This document shows positions 15,369-24,266 of a DNA stretch of 64,000 nucleotides, in pieces. A program made the translations under genes and the position numbers. The stretch is from Methylobacterium sp. WSM2598 (GTDB lineage: Bacteria > Pseudomonadota > Alphaproteobacteria > Rhizobiales > Beijerinckiaceae): the NCBI RefSeq assembly GCF_000379105.1, contig NZ_KB900609.1:6878125-6942124 (forward strand), written 5' to 3'. The notes below the pieces were generated by a model. The model was not told the origin of the DNA. It saw only the letters and a list, made by a program, of their open reading frames with translations, and searched no databases. How positions within the stretch are numbered: the first letter of the stretch is position 1; every line of letters begins with the position of its first letter.

Positions 15369-16534
15369 CCGACGCGATCCTGGCGATCAATGCGGGCTCG
15401 TCGAGCCTGAAATTCGCGCTCTTCGCGGCCGACACGCTGGAGCCGCTCTGCCGGGGCGGCGTGTCGGGCCTCGGCGGCGCCGTGAGCGTCGAGGCCGCGG
15501 GCCCGCTCGCCCTCAGGGCCGGCGACGCGCCGGGGGCGGGCAGCGATCACGCGGCCGCGGTGGCGTGGCTGCTCGACGCGATCCGCCGCACGCCGGACCT
15601 CCTCCTGCGGGCGGCGGGGCACCGGGTCGTGCATGGCGGGCGGGACTTCTCGGCACCGGTGCGGGTGGATGCGGGGGTGCTCGCGGCGCTGGAGCGGCTG
15701 GTGCCCCTGGCCCCGGCCCACCAGCCCCACAACCTCGCGGGGCTGCGGGCCGTGGCGGCGTCCTGGCCCGACCTGCCCCAGGTCGCCTGCTTCGACACCG
15801 CCTTCCACCGCACCCAGCCGCGCCTCGCCCAGCTCTTCCCGATCCCGTGGGCGCTGAGCGAGGAGGGCCTGCTGCGCTACGGCTTCCACGGGCTCTCCTA
15901 CGCGCACGTGGCCGAGATCCTGCCGGATCTGGCCGGGGCGCGGGCGGAGGGGCGGGTGATCGTGGCCCATCTCGGGCACGGCGCCAGCCTCTGCGCCCTG
16001 CGGGAGCGCCGCAGCCTCGCCTCGACCATGGGCTTCACCGCCCTGGACGGGCTGATGATGGGCACCCGCTCGGGCGCCGTCGATCCGGGGCTGGTGCTGC
16101 ACCTGATCCGCGAGCGGGGCATGAGCGCGGAGGCGGTGGCCGACCTCCTGAACAACCGCTCGGGGCTGCTCGGCGTCTCGGGGATCAGCGACGACGTGCG
16201 GGCCCTGCAGGGCTGCGACGATCCGCGGGCCGCCGAGGCCCTGGCGCTGTTCGCCTACCGGGCGGTGCGGGAGGCGGGCTCGCTGATGGCGGCCCTCGGC
16301 GGGCTCGACGTGCTGGTCTTCACGGCGGGGATCGGCGAGCACGCGCCCGCCCTGCGCGCGGCGATCGCCGAGGGCCTCGCCTTCGCGGGGGTGGAGCTCG
16401 ACCCGGCCCGCAACGCCGCGAACGCGACCCGGATCAGCCGGGACGCGTCGCCGGTCGCGGTCTACGTGGTGCCGGCGAACGAGGAGCGCCCGATCGCCCG
16501 GGCCGCCGCCGCGCTGCTGGCCGGGCGGGGGTGA
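15365..16534 (+). CDS. ackA: Acetate kinase
   Basis: A 389-residue kinase starting at GTG 15365, overlapping the pta stop by four bases (GTGA). Motifs of the ASKHA fold are clear: NAGSSSLKF at the start, GHRVVHGG, the catalytic region CFDTAFH, GHGASL, MGTRSGAVDPG and FTAGIGEHA near the end. It makes ATP and acetate from acetyl phosphate supplied by the preceding enzyme. With PhaC it gives the operon two outlets for acetyl-CoA: storage polymer, or acetate plus ATP. It ends convergently with the next gene. Confidence 0.93.
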   Translation: MTDAILAINAGSSSLKFALFAADTLEPLCRGGVSGLGGAVSVEAAGPLALRAGDAPGAGSDHAAAVAWLLDAIRRTPDLLLRAAGHRVVHGGRDFSAPVRVDAGVLAALERLVPLAPAHQPHNLAGLRAVAASWPDLPQVACFDTAFHRTQPRLAQLFPIPWALSEEGLLRYGFHGLSYAHVAEILPDLAGARAEGRVIVAHLGHGASLCALRERRSLASTMGFTALDGLMMGTRSGAVDPGLVLHLIRERGMSAEAVADLLNNRSGLLGVSGISDDVRALQGCDDPRAAEALALFAYRAVREAGSLMAALGGLDVLVFTAGIGEHAPALRAAIAEGLAFAGVELDPARNAANATRISRDASPVAVYVVPANEERPIARAAAALLAGRG

Positions 16535-16585
16535 GGGGCGGATGCGGCGTCGCGCCCGACCGGGCGGGCGGGGGCCTCCCCGCCC

Positions 16586-18115
16586 CTACCCCGCCCGGGG
16601 CACCGGCCCCCGCGCCAGGATCACCGCCCGCAGCGTCTCCGGGGGCAGGCGGGCGTCGAGGCGCTCCCAGGTGATCTCGCCGCAGGCCCGCTCCGCCTGG
16701 GCGGCGAGCACCGCGGGGGTGGCGTCGGACGGGTCGTCCCGCCGGGCCGCGATGCGCGCGGCGAGCATCGGCACCGGCGCCTGCAGCCAGACGCCCCGGA
16801 AGGAGGCGCCGCCCGCCCGCGCCACCGCGGCGATCGCCTCCCGCTCGTCCGGACGGTCGAAGACCGCGTCGACCACCACGCTCGCCCCACCCGCGAGGGC
16901 GCGGGCCGCCTCCGCCCGCATCGCCGCGTAGACCGCCTCCGACATCGCGGGCGCGTAGGCCTCCGCGGGGAGCGGCGTCAGGGCCGGCACGCCGTGCAGG
17001 CGCTTGCGGGTGCGGTCGCTGCCGACGATCCGGGCGCCCGGCGGCGGGCCCAGGAAGGGCGCCACCGCGGCCGCGACCGTCGACTTGCCCGAGCCGCTGA
17101 GGCCCCCGACCGCCAGCAGCACCGGGGCCTCGTCCGCCTGCAGGCACTGCTCCGCCAGGGCGAGGTAGGCCCGCGCCTCGCGCCACAGGCCCCCCTCCGC
17201 GGCGGCCGGCGCCTCCGCCGCCTGGCTCGCCGTGACGTGCGCCCGGATGACGGCGCGCAGCGCCATCAGGAAGGGCAGCAGGCCCGCCCCGTCGATCTCG
17301 TCGGCCTCGTCGAGGTAGCGGTTGACGAGGAGGCTCGCGAGGTCGCCCCGGCCGCGGTGCCAGAGGTCCATCAGCGGGAAGGCGAGGTCGTAGAGCACGT
17401 CGATCGTGCCGAGCTCCTCGTCGAATTCGAGCCCGTCGAAGGGCGTCGGCACCCCCTCGAACAGGCAGATGTTGCGCAGCGTCAGGTCGCCGTGGCAGCG
17501 GCGGACCTTGCCGGCCGCGCGCCGCGCCTCGACGCGCGCGGCGTGGCGGCCGAGCGCGGCCCGGAACCGCGCCGCGAGGGCGTCGGCCACCTCCGCGGCG
17601 ACGAGGCCGCTCGCCCGCAGGCCGCGATCGTTGAGGGCGACGAGGCGCTCCATCGCGGCGGCGCCCCCCCGCGCCGGGCTCGCCGGCGCCTCGGCGTGCA
17701 GGGCGGCGATGCGGTGGGCGAGCGCGGTCAGGAGGGCGGGCGTGGCGCGCCCGTCCTGGACCATCGCGTCGAACAGGTCGGCCGCCGGGAAGCGGCGCAT
17801 CTCGACCACCGCGTCGACGAGCGGGCCGCTGCCGTCGAGGACGAGGCCGCCATCCGCCCCCCGGGTGATCCGGTGCACGCCGCGATAGAGGCCGGGCGCC
17901 CAGCGCCGGTTGAGGGCGCATTCCGCCTCGCAGGCCGCGAGCCGCCGCGGCGCGGTCGAGAAGTCGAGGAAGGGGAAGCGCACCGCCCGCTTGAGCTTGA
18001 ACACCCGCTCCCCCGCCAGGAGGACGACCGAGATGTGGGTGCGGATCGTCTCGACCGCGCCCGCGGCGCCGAGGATCCGGCGCAGGAATTCGAGGATCTC
18101 GGTCTCACCCGGCAT
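16586..18115 (-). CDS. Aminoglycoside-phosphotransferase-like kinase fused to a P-loop kinase domain
   Basis: A 509-residue fusion. Residues 1-330 resemble the APH/choline kinase fold: a FKLKRAVRFPFLDFS start and the catalytic-loop motif RRCHGDLTLRNICLFEG with DxD-like FDGLEFDEEL after it. Residues 335-509 are an AAA/zeta-type P-loop domain with Walker A GGLSGSGKST and DAVFDRPDEREA. Proteins of this architecture are widespread in proteobacteria, but their substrate is not established as far as I know. The start ATG overlaps the stop of the upstream P-type ATPase by 11 bases, so the two are probably translated together. Confidence 0.8.
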   Translation of the reverse strand: MPGETEILEFLRRILGAAGAVETIRTHISVVLLAGERVFKLKRAVRFPFLDFSTAPRRLAACEAECALNRRWAPGLYRGVHRITRGADGGLVLDGSGPLVDAVVEMRRFPAADLFDAMVQDGRATPALLTALAHRIAALHAEAPASPARGGAAAMERLVALNDRGLRASGLVAAEVADALAARFRAALGRHAARVEARRAAGKVRRCHGDLTLRNICLFEGVPTPFDGLEFDEELGTIDVLYDLAFPLMDLWHRGRGDLASLLVNRYLDEADEIDGAGLLPFLMALRAVIRAHVTASQAAEAPAAAEGGLWREARAYLALAEQCLQADEAPVLLAVGGLSGSGKSTVAAAVAPFLGPPPGARIVGSDRTRKRLHGVPALTPLPAEAYAPAMSEAVYAAMRAEAARALAGGASVVVDAVFDRPDEREAIAAVARAGGASFRGVWLQAPVPMLAARIAARRDDPSDATPAVLAAQAERACGEITWERLDARLPPETLRAVILARGPVPRAG

Positions 18116-20729
18116 GGCCTCGTCCTCTCCGGCGCGAGGGCAGGAACCCGGCGGGGCGGCGGGCGCCGGTGGCCCAGGGCTTCACCGCCTCGGCCGCGGC
18201 GAGGTAGGACGCCGTGATCGCCGCGATGGCCGCGAGGAGCGCGGGCGGCGGCGGCGCGAACCCGAACCACGGCCCGGCCGGCGTGAAGGGCAGCAGGAGC
18301 GCGACCGCGAGCGCCGCCAGCGAGGTGACGGCGAGGACGCTGCCCGGGCGGTCGCGCCAGGGCCGCCCGGCCGTGCGGATGACCACGATGACCAGGATCT
18401 GCGTCGCCATCGATTCGAGGAACCACGCGGTGCGGAAGACGTCGGGCGCCGCCCCGAAGCCGAGGAGCAGCACGCCGAAGGTCAGGAGGTCGAACAGGGA
18501 GGAGAGCGGCCCCATCACGGCGGCGAAGCGCAGCAGCCCCGCCATCTCCCAGGTTTGCGGGCGCGCCACCGCCTCGGGCCGCACGTGGTCGAACGGGATC
18601 CCGATCTCCGACAGGTCGTAGAGCAGGTTGTTGAGCAGGATCTGGGTCGGCAGCATCGGCAGGAACGGCAGGGCCGCCGAGGCCGCCGCCATCGACAGCA
18701 TGTTGCCGAAATTCGAACTCGCCCCCATGCGGATGTACTTGAGGATGTTGGCGAAGGTGCGCCGCCCCTCGGCCACGCCGGCCGCCACCACGGCGAGGTC
18801 GGGGGCGAGCAGGATCATGTCGGCGGCGGCCTGGGCGACGCCGGTCGCCCCCTCGACCGAGAGGCCGATATCGGCCTGCCGCAGGCCCGGCGCGTCGTTG
18901 ATGCCGTCGCCCAGGAAGCCCACGACCTCGCCCCCCGCCTGCAGCGCCTTGACGATGCGGGCCTTCTGGTCGGGGGCGAGGCGCCCGAAGGCGTCGACCC
19001 GGCGCACCTGCACGGCGAGGGCCTCGTCGCCGAGCGCGGCCACCTCCGTCCCCGACAGCACCGAGGGGGCCGGCAGGCCGACATGCCCGGCGAGGCGCCG
19101 CACCACGACCGGGTCGTCCCCCGACAGGATCTTCACCCGGACCCCCGCCCGCGCGAGCTCCGCCACCGCGGCAGCGGCGTCGGGCTTGGGCGGGTCCGCG
19201 AAGGCGCAGAACCCGTCGAGGACGAGCCCCGCCTCCCCGGCATCCCGCGGCCCCGCCGCCTCCCGGGAGGCGACCGCGATGGCCCGGTAGCCCTCCTCGG
19301 CGAGGGCCCGCAGCCGCGCCAGGCAGGCGGCGCGGTCGGGATCCCCGAGGGGCGCCGTCCCGGCCCCGTCCCGCCGCTCCGTGCACAGGGCGAGGACGGC
19401 CTCGGGCGCGCCCTTGACGATGAGGCGCGGGCCCTCCGGCCCCTCGGCCAGGACCGCGCCGCTGCGGCGTCCCGCCTCGAAGGGGCGCAGGGCGAGGAGG
19501 CGCCATCCCTCCGCGGCGGCCCCGTCGGCCCGCGCCGCGCCGTCGGGCCCGACGGCGCCGTGGCGCCGCAGCGCCGCGTCGAGGGCCCCGCGCTCGCCGC
19601 CCAGCGCCGCCGCCACGGCCCCGAGCCGGGCCGGGCGCGGGTCGTCGCGGCCGTCGGGCCCGAAGCTGCGCGCGAGCACGATCTCGGCCGAGGTCAGGGT
19701 TCCGGTCTTGTCGGTGCAGAGCACCGTCATGGCGCCGAGGTCGTGGATGCCCGCGAGGCGCTTCACGATCACCTTGCGGCGGGCCATGCGCAGCGCCCCG
19801 CGGGCGAGGGTCACGGTGGTGATCATCGGCAGCAATTCGGGGGTGAGGCCGACCGCCAGGGCCACCGCGAAGAGGAGCGAGTCGAGCACCGGCCGCCCGA
19901 GGGCGACCCGGACCGCCAGCACGGCCACCACCAGCACGAGGGTGAGCCGCGCCACCACGAGGCCGAATTCGCGCAGGTCGCGCTGGAAGGGCGAGGGGGC
20001 GGCGCTCTCGGCGAGGGAGGCGGCGGCGGCCCCGAACATCGTCGCGCGGCCGGTGGCGGCCACGAGGGCGAGCGCCTCCCCGCTCTGGGCGACGGCGCCG
20101 CGGAACAGGGCGTTGGCGGCCTCGGCGGGGGCCGTCGCCGCGACCGGGCCGGGCCGCTTCTCGACCGGGTAGGGCTCGCCGGTCAGGGCCGCCTCGACGG
20201 CCGAGAAGGCGGCGCTGGCGAGCACGAGGGCGTCGGCGGGCACGATGTCGCCCGCGCGCACGCGGATCAGGTCGCCGCGCACGACCTCCTCGACCGGCAC
20301 GGTCCGGAAGCGGCCGTCGCGCTTGACCTCCGCCGTGAGGGCGACCGAGCGCCGCAGCGCCTCCGCGGCCCGGACGGCGTGGCCTTCCTGGAGCGTGTCG
20401 AGGCCGATCGACAGGGTCAGGATGGCGATGATGATGACGCCCCCGCCCCAGTCGCCGGTGGCGATCGAGACCAGCCCCGCCGCGAGCAGGATCAGCGAGA
20501 AGGGTTCGAGCAGCCGCCGCAGCACCGCCCGCAGGACGCCGTCGGCCCGGGCCGGGCGGTCGCCGTTGGGGCCGTCCTCGGCGAGGCGGCGCGCCGCCTG
20601 CGCGGCGCTCAGGCCGTCGAGGCCGCATCCGAGCCGCGCGGCGAGCGCCTCCGGGCTCCCGGTCCAGAACGGCCCGTCCTCCCGCGTCCCGCCCGGATGG
20701 GTCCGCGCCGTCTCCGCGTCATGCCGCAT
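18105..20729 (-). CDS. Magnesium-translocating-type P-type ATPase (MgtA/MgtB family)
   Basis: An 874-residue P3B-like ATPase. An N-terminal cation-ATPase domain is followed by membrane pairs; the PELLPMITT element lies in the fourth core helix, as in MgtA; Asp340 in CTDKTGT is phosphorylated; GDGINDAPGL closes the P domain; further membrane helices fill the C-terminus. It would import Mg2+ or a related cation using ATP. I start at ATG 20729 (MRHDAETARTH); the frame is open for another 150 codons upstream, without supporting features. A near-FixK palindrome lies 64 bases upstream, so it may belong to the low-oxygen group; MgtA-like genes occur in such regulons elsewhere. Confidence 0.88.
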   Translation of the reverse strand: MRHDAETARTHPGGTREDGPFWTGSPEALAARLGCGLDGLSAAQAARRLAEDGPNGDRPARADGVLRAVLRRLLEPFSLILLAAGLVSIATGDWGGGVIIIAILTLSIGLDTLQEGHAVRAAEALRRSVALTAEVKRDGRFRTVPVEEVVRGDLIRVRAGDIVPADALVLASAAFSAVEAALTGEPYPVEKRPGPVAATAPAEAANALFRGAVAQSGEALALVAATGRATMFGAAAASLAESAAPSPFQRDLREFGLVVARLTLVLVVAVLAVRVALGRPVLDSLLFAVALAVGLTPELLPMITTVTLARGALRMARRKVIVKRLAGIHDLGAMTVLCTDKTGTLTSAEIVLARSFGPDGRDDPRPARLGAVAAALGGERGALDAALRRHGAVGPDGAARADGAAAEGWRLLALRPFEAGRRSGAVLAEGPEGPRLIVKGAPEAVLALCTERRDGAGTAPLGDPDRAACLARLRALAEEGYRAIAVASREAAGPRDAGEAGLVLDGFCAFADPPKPDAAAAVAELARAGVRVKILSGDDPVVVRRLAGHVGLPAPSVLSGTEVAALGDEALAVQVRRVDAFGRLAPDQKARIVKALQAGGEVVGFLGDGINDAPGLRQADIGLSVEGATGVAQAAADMILLAPDLAVVAAGVAEGRRTFANILKYIRMGASSNFGNMLSMAAASAALPFLPMLPTQILLNNLLYDLSEIGIPFDHVRPEAVARPQTWEMAGLLRFAAVMGPLSSLFDLLTFGVLLLGFGAAPDVFRTAWFLESMATQILVIVVIRTAGRPWRDRPGSVLAVTSLAALAVALLLPFTPAGPWFGFAPPPPALLAAIAAITASYLAAAEAVKPWATGARRPAGFLPSRRRGRGHAG

Positions 20730-20792
20730 GTGTCGCCCCGCCGCCGCCCTCCCGGGGCGCGCCGCATTCTGCCCGCGCGGCGGCGAGCGGCC

Positions 20793-20806
20793 TTGATCCA
20801 CCGCAA
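20793..20806. promoter_or_regulatory. Near-consensus FixK box between mgtA-like gene and a small gene
   Basis: TTGATCCACCGCAA differs from the site at 9698 by a single base. It lies 64 bases before the P-type ATPase start on one side and 62 bases before the small gene at 20868 on the other, so it could serve either. Confidence 0.45.
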
Positions 20807-20867
20807 CCGGGCGCCGTGGAACGGCCGCCGAGCTTGAGCGTTGAGTGGAAAACAGGAGGAACGCCCC

Positions 20868-21002
20868 ATGACGAAGGCCTGGAGAAGCGTCGAGCAGATC
20901 GCGAGCGCCCGCGGCATCTCGGTCGAGGAGGCCCGCGCGCTGGTGCAGGCGCGGAACTGCCCGAAGGTGTTCCACGGCACGGTGACGCTCTACCTGCTGT
21001 GA
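20868..21002 (+). CDS. 44-residue protein of unknown function
   Basis: ATG 20868 is preceded by a strong AGGAGGA at optimal spacing. The product, starting MTKAWRSVEQIASARGIS, has a helical, mixed-charge first half (SVEEARALVQARN) that looks like a short DNA- or protein-binding helix pair, and ends VTLYLL. No family recognised. The strong ribosome site, codon use like its neighbours and the nearby FixK-like site argue for a real gene, possibly induced at low oxygen. Confidence 0.6.
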   Translation: MTKAWRSVEQIASARGISVEEARALVQARNCPKVFHGTVTLYLL

Positions 21003-21548
21003 GCGGCCCGTAGACCGTCCAGCCCGGTCACGGCGCCGGCACGCGGAGGACGGCCCGTTCCGGCCTGCCCGTTCCCCTGCCGACCCGGCGCGATCGCGCC
21101 GAGCCTGAGCACGATCTCGGCTCCTGGCGTCTTGGTCCGGCCTGCGCGGGATGGGCGTCGGACGGCGTCCTGGTGATCGGTCCGGCACGATGTCCGGCCA
21201 GGGCCGTCATGGCCCGTCGTCATGGCCCGTGCGGTGTCCAGACTCCCCCGTGTCCCGGATCTCCCTCCGCGTCGTTCCGGGCAGCCGGTCCGGGCCTTGC
21301 CGAACGGCGGTGCTGACCCCATCGATCGAGAGCCGCAGCGTTCTCAACCCCCGAGCGCCGGCCGGCGCGGCAGGCGGCAGGGACGCCCCGTCCTCCGATC
21401 CGGGACGCGTCCCCTGGGGAACGCGGCTTGCGTCGTCCCTGGCGGTTTCACCCGCCCGGCGATCGGGCCGCCGCTTCTGATCCGCGATGGCACAGGACCG
21501 TCCCGGAGCGCGCGGAGGCGCGAACCGCGGCCACCCCGCGAGTGTCCC
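21003..21548. other. Gap without a supported gene
   Basis: GC-rich spacer. It contains a doubled GTCATGGCCCGT near 21207-21232 and several short open frames on both strands with skewed Arg/Gly/Pro composition typical of shadows. I see no gene, RNA or clear promoter. Confidence 0.5.
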
Positions 21549-22469
21549 ATGGCCCACTCTGACGCGCCCGCTCCGGAGCGCGCGGCCTGCCCACCGACCC
21601 AGCCCGCCCTGCGCTGCCGGCCGATCGAGGAGGCCGATCTCGACGCCGTCGTGCGGCTGCTCGGCCGCGGTTTCCCGGACCGCCCGCCGGCCTATTGGCG
21701 CCGGGGCTTCGCCCGCCTCGCCGCCCGCCGCCTGCCCGGCGACGTGCCGCGCTACGGCCTCCTGCTCGCGCATCGCGACGCGGTCGTCGGCGTCCTCCTC
21801 ACCATCTACGCCTCCGTCGAGGACGAGCGCGGCCCCTCCCTGCGCTGCAACCTGTCGAGCTGGTACGTCGAGCCGGAATTCCGCGGCTTCGGCGTGATGC
21901 TCGACGGGCGCGCCATGCGCGACCGGGCCGTGACCTACCTCAACATCTCGGCCGCCCCCGAGACCTGGTCGATGCACCAGGCCCGCGGCTTCCGCCGCTA
22001 CGCGGAGGGACAGATGCTGGTCCTGCCGGCCCTCAGCCGCCCGGCGCCGGGGCAGCGGGTCCGCCCCTTCGGCCCGGAGACGGCGGCGCTGCTCTCCCGC
22101 GCCGAGCGCGCCCTGGCGCGGGACCACGAGGCCCTGGGCTGCCGCTGCCTCGTCCTCGCCGAGGGCGGCTCCGGCCGGCTCGCCATCCTGGTGCGCCGCT
22201 CCCTGCGGGTCGGGCCGGGGCTCCACCTGCCGGGCATGCAGCTGATCTACGGGCCGGCCGGGGCCGCGCTCGGCGGCTGGCTCGGGGCGCTCGGCCGCGC
22301 CCTGCTGCGCCGTCACGCCATGCCGCTCCTGCTCGTCGATGCCGCGGCGCCGGTGCCGGGGGCGGTCGGGCGCTTCTTCCCGGGCCGCAAGCCGCGCCTC
22401 GCCCGCGGGCCCGGGCCGGTCGCCCTCGGCGACCTCGCCTATACCGAACTCGCCGTGTTCGGCGCCTGA
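21549..22469 (+). CDS. GNAT-like acyltransferase of the exopolysaccharide region
   Basis: A 306-residue protein. Residues 20-150 look like an acetyltransferase fold: CRPIEEADLDAVVRLLGRGF, a central strand LTIYASVEDERG, and the acyl-CoA-binding region LSSWYVEPEFRGFGVMLDG. The second half (170-306) may be a degenerate second GNAT fold. Such proteins occur next to polysaccharide genes, but the acceptor is unknown. The ribosome site before ATG 21549 is weak. No membrane segment is evident. It stands 226 bases before the glycosidase gene. Confidence 0.55.
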   Translation: MAHSDAPAPERAACPPTQPALRCRPIEEADLDAVVRLLGRGFPDRPPAYWRRGFARLAARRLPGDVPRYGLLLAHRDAVVGVLLTIYASVEDERGPSLRCNLSSWYVEPEFRGFGVMLDGRAMRDRAVTYLNISAAPETWSMHQARGFRRYAEGQMLVLPALSRPAPGQRVRPFGPETAALLSRAERALARDHEALGCRCLVLAEGGSGRLAILVRRSLRVGPGLHLPGMQLIYGPAGAALGGWLGALGRALLRRHAMPLLLVDAAAPVPGAVGRFFPGRKPRLARGPGPVALGDLAYTELAVFGA

Positions 22470-22473
22470 CCGC

Positions 22474-22546
22474 GCCGCCTGCGGCGCCCGGACCACGCCG
22501 CCTGCGGCGCCCGACCGCGCCGCCCCCCGGCGCCCGAGCGCGGCCT
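22474..22546 (+). repeat. Imperfect tandem repeat, about three units of 22-24 bp
   Basis: The motif CGCCGCCTGCGGCGCCCG recurs with small changes three times directly after the stop of the preceding gene. The units are strongly self-complementary and could act as a terminator-like structure. Confidence 0.5.
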
Positions 22547-22695
22547 CGGGGCGCGTCCCGGCGCGGCACGGCCGCGCGCGCCGCGCCCCGTCCTGGCACG
22601 GGGCCGTGCCGCGCCGGGGCGGCGCGCCCTGGCCCGGGCCCCGCATCGGAGCGGCGACGGCGGCTCGCCGGATCGCCGCCAGGAGAGGATGTCCG

Positions 22696-24030
22696 ATGTC
22701 GCCAGGGCCACGAGCGCGGGGCACGGGCGGGCCGGACCGGCCGTGCCCGCCCGCGGCGGGACCGAGCCGCCGGGCCGTGTTGCTGGGCGGCCTCGCGGCC
22801 CTGGCCGCGCGGCCGCGCCCCGCCGGGGCGGCGCCGGCGCCGCGCCCGGTGGCGGATTTCCTCGACAGCGTCGGGGTCAACCTCCACCTCGGCAGCGAGC
22901 CCTACGCCTCCCGCTTCGAGACGGTGCGCGACCTCCTCGCCGAGGCGGGGATCCGGCACGTCCGGGACGAGCTGCGCCCCTCCAACGACCTCGGCCGCTG
23001 GGCCCGGCTCCACGCCGCCCACGGGGTGCGGGCGCAGCTGCTCGTCTCGCCCGTCACCAACACGGTGCCGGAGATGCTCGCCTACCTGGAGGCTCTGGGC
23101 CCCGGCCGCGTCTCGGCGATCGAGGGCCAGAACGAGGGCGACAGCCCCTGGTTCACCGCCCAGCCGGCGGCGCGGCCGGACTGGAGCAGCGCCGTGGTCG
23201 CCTACCAGCGCGCCGTCTACCGGGCGCTGCGCACGCGCTACGACGCGCGGACGCTGCCGGTCGTCTCGCCGACCGTCCTCGACTACCGCCCGCAGGACGT
23301 GGCGCCGATCCGCGGCGCGGCCCCGTTCTGCGACGTGGTGGCGATCCATTCCTACGTGCAGGGCGGCCAGGAGCCCGAGACCGCGGACGATTACGCCGCC
23401 CTCTCCTGGTACCTCGCCCACATGGCCGAGGGCTTCAAGCCGGGCGCGCCCGTGATGAGCACGGAAGTCGGCTACTGCACCCCGCCGAATCCGGGCCGCG
23501 GCGGCGTCTCCGAGGCGGCGGCGGCGATCTACGTCCCGCGCCTGCTGCTGCACAACTTCGCCGCCGGGCTGCGCCGGAGCTTCCTGTACGAGCTGATGGA
23601 CGGCGGCACCGACCCGCGCGAGACCGAGCACCATTGGGGGCTCGTCCACCACGACGGCCGCCCGAAGCCGGCCTACCGCGCCCTGCGCGGGCTGATGCGC
23701 GCCCTCTCGGCCCCCGACGCGCCGCGCGACGAGGCGCCCCGGGAGGTCGCCCTGCCGGAGGCGGGCGCGGACCTGCGCGCCGTCCCGCTCGGCCGCCGGG
23801 ACGGCGGCACGGTGGTGGCGCTCTGGCGCGCGCTGCGCTGCTGGGACCCGGCGGCCCGCGCCGACCTCGCGCCGGAGGCCCGCCCGCAGCGGGTCGTGCC
23901 GAGCCGCCCGGCGGCCCGCGCGCGGGCGATGGTGCCGAACGACGAGGAGGCGTGGACCGAGGTCGCGATCCGGGACGGCGCCGCGTCGCTGCCGGTCGGC
24001 GCCAAGGTGGTGCTGCTGTGGCTGAGCTGA
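22696..24030 (+). CDS. Secreted glycoside-hydrolase-like protein
   Basis: A 444-residue protein with a twin-arginine-like leader (PSRRAVLLGGLAALAA) ending near residue 50. The mature part looks like a TIM-barrel glycosidase: LDSVGVNLHLG at the first strand, AIEGQNEGDS with a candidate acid/base Glu, DVVAIHSYVQGG, and STEVGYC with a candidate nucleophile Glu. The family cannot be fixed by eye; cellulase/GH39-like folds share this layout. AGGAGAGG precedes the ATG. Next to exopolysaccharide genes it may trim or release polymer in the periplasm. Confidence 0.65.
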   Translation: MSPGPRARGTGGPDRPCPPAAGPSRRAVLLGGLAALAARPRPAGAAPAPRPVADFLDSVGVNLHLGSEPYASRFETVRDLLAEAGIRHVRDELRPSNDLGRWARLHAAHGVRAQLLVSPVTNTVPEMLAYLEALGPGRVSAIEGQNEGDSPWFTAQPAARPDWSSAVVAYQRAVYRALRTRYDARTLPVVSPTVLDYRPQDVAPIRGAAPFCDVVAIHSYVQGGQEPETADDYAALSWYLAHMAEGFKPGAPVMSTEVGYCTPPNPGRGGVSEAAAAIYVPRLLLHNFAAGLRRSFLYELMDGGTDPRETEHHWGLVHHDGRPKPAYRALRGLMRALSAPDAPRDEAPREVALPEAGADLRAVPLGRRDGGTVVALWRALRCWDPAARADLAPEARPQRVVPSRPAARARAMVPNDEEAWTEVAIRDGAASLPVGAKVVLLWLS

Positions 24031-24266
24031 CCCCCTGCGATCGCCCGGGATTCACGATGTTCGTAAATTTAATCCAGTCATCAGCACTGTCCTGACGGCG
24101 TTCAATATTGGGACACTCCGGCATTGGCAGGCGGTTTGCTCATATGTGCTGAAAGATCAAGTTTTCGCCGATCTGTTTCATCGCGTGTCAAGCCGGCGGG
24201 TTGCACCGTCGGCGGGACCGGCCGGACGAGCGGGGCCCGCGGGCCCGCGCCGAGGAGGGATGTTCC
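24031..24266 (+). promoter_or_regulatory. Leader of the exopolysaccharide operon
   Basis: This gap contains the only AT-rich patch of the region (24057-24075, GTTCGTAAATTTAATCC) and a second one near 24100-24170. It is the most likely site of the promoter for the operon starting at 24267. No exact -35/-10 pair can be defended. Confidence 0.3.

Noticed and set aside
17728..20628. A 966-residue minus-strand frame over the P-type ATPase, and the 975-residue plus-strand frame opposite
   Set aside because: Both are frame shadows; the ATPase motifs are in the 18105-20729 frame only.
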